In this document: positions 63,889-64,000 of the stretch, one piece after another
Layout: every line of letters begins with the position of its first letter
Numbering within the stretch: the first letter of the stretch is position 1
DNA from: Hyphomonas pacifica
Lineage (GTDB): Bacteria > Pseudomonadota > Alphaproteobacteria > Caulobacterales > Hyphomonadaceae
Length of the DNA: 64,000 nt
Assembly (NCBI RefSeq): GCF_000682675.1
Contig: NZ_AWFA01000078.1
Location: forward strand, 42,271 to 106,270
Direction of reading: 5' to 3'
The notes under the pieces: model-generated
Seen by the model: the letters and a program-made list of their open reading frames with translations, nothing else
What the model was told of the DNA's origin: nothing
Databases searched by the model: none
Position numbers and translations under genes: made by a program

Positions 63889-64000
63889 GTACCGGCCTTA
63901 CCGGTTTTCCTGGCGGCCTGCCAGTTGTCTTTGTCATTGTGTTTCCTTTGCTTTGGGATTTGCCCCTCACCTCCTGCGCCTAAAGCCGGACTGGCCTTCG

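Noticed and set aside
63761..63938. Small leftward open frame with a good AAAGGA before its ATG, overlapping the flavoprotein start
   Set aside because: The residue pattern is out of frame with the flavoprotein and Arg/Pro/Gly-rich as expected for a shadow; at most an upstream leader peptide, not supported.

Overview
This 64 kb window reads as chromosomal backbone of a GC-rich alphaproteobacterium. The gene set and two syntenic blocks fit the Caulobacterales/Maricaulales side, most likely a Hyphomonadaceae-like marine bacterium; that placement is inferred from gene order and protein character, not from a search. Coding density is very high. No rRNA, tRNA, CRISPR array, IS element, integrase or phage gene was seen. 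No gene-free stretch exceeds 300 bp; the longest are 29149-29395 (247 bp, holding a candidate rpmB promoter) and 40178-40382 (205 bp, nothing firm).

Region 1 (1-16361) is the conserved dapF-mtaB-ftsY-yciB-ccmGDCBA-acnA-DUF1223 neighbourhood. Two sets of genes interrupt it: a self-contained XRE regulator/membrane-protein pair with its own promoter-operator, a D-aminoacylase-type amidohydrolase and an EamA transporter; and a Nudix hydrolase and a MarR regulator with a histone H1-like tail. Region 2 (16362-25448) has a long leftward unit, purE-purK-creatininase-(ABC ATPase, permease, GldG-like protein, DUF4340 protein), then a rightward diguanylate cyclase, a YdcH-like mini-gene, a small membrane protein and an SDR that lacks its catalytic residues. 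Region 3 (25452-38461) holds a PhoD phosphatase, an RluA-type pseudouridine synthase, DUF3108/rpmB, a lipoprotein amidohydrolase, cobS-(dienelactone hydrolase)-cobT, HMG-CoA lyase, hisI, and a pair of secreted lipoprotein hydrolases (metallo-beta-lactamase fold and GH16).

Region 4 (38477-46974) is metabolic and accessory: a long acyl-CoA dehydrogenase, an SDR, a GST-like protein, an Ada-like repair regulator, glyoxalase I and an alanine/sodium symporter. Region 5 (47101-62667) is the classical translation/RNA block miaB-phoH-ybeY-corC-lnt-XRE-(no metK)-trmB-csp-rimP-nusA-rnpM-infB-rbfA-truB, with two uncharacterised membrane-protein genes embedded around rbfA. A leftward HI0933-type flavoprotein closes the window.

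The most interesting architecture is at 53681-54250. A cold-shock protein gene with its own promoter and long leader sits directly upstream of the rimP-nusA-infB-rbfA-truB operon. Between them lie an 18-bp perfect palindrome, an intrinsic terminator, a consensus-like alphaproteobacterial promoter and a second, near-identical terminator hairpin inside the rimP leader. This suggests attenuation/antitermination control of the translation-factor operon, possibly by the adjacent Csp. Other notable signals are an 18-bp operator palindrome lying in a promoter spacer (5277-5305), a hairpin whose arm ends on the start codon of the diguanylate cyclase gene (23300-23328), and phased A-tracts after gloA (45071-45141).
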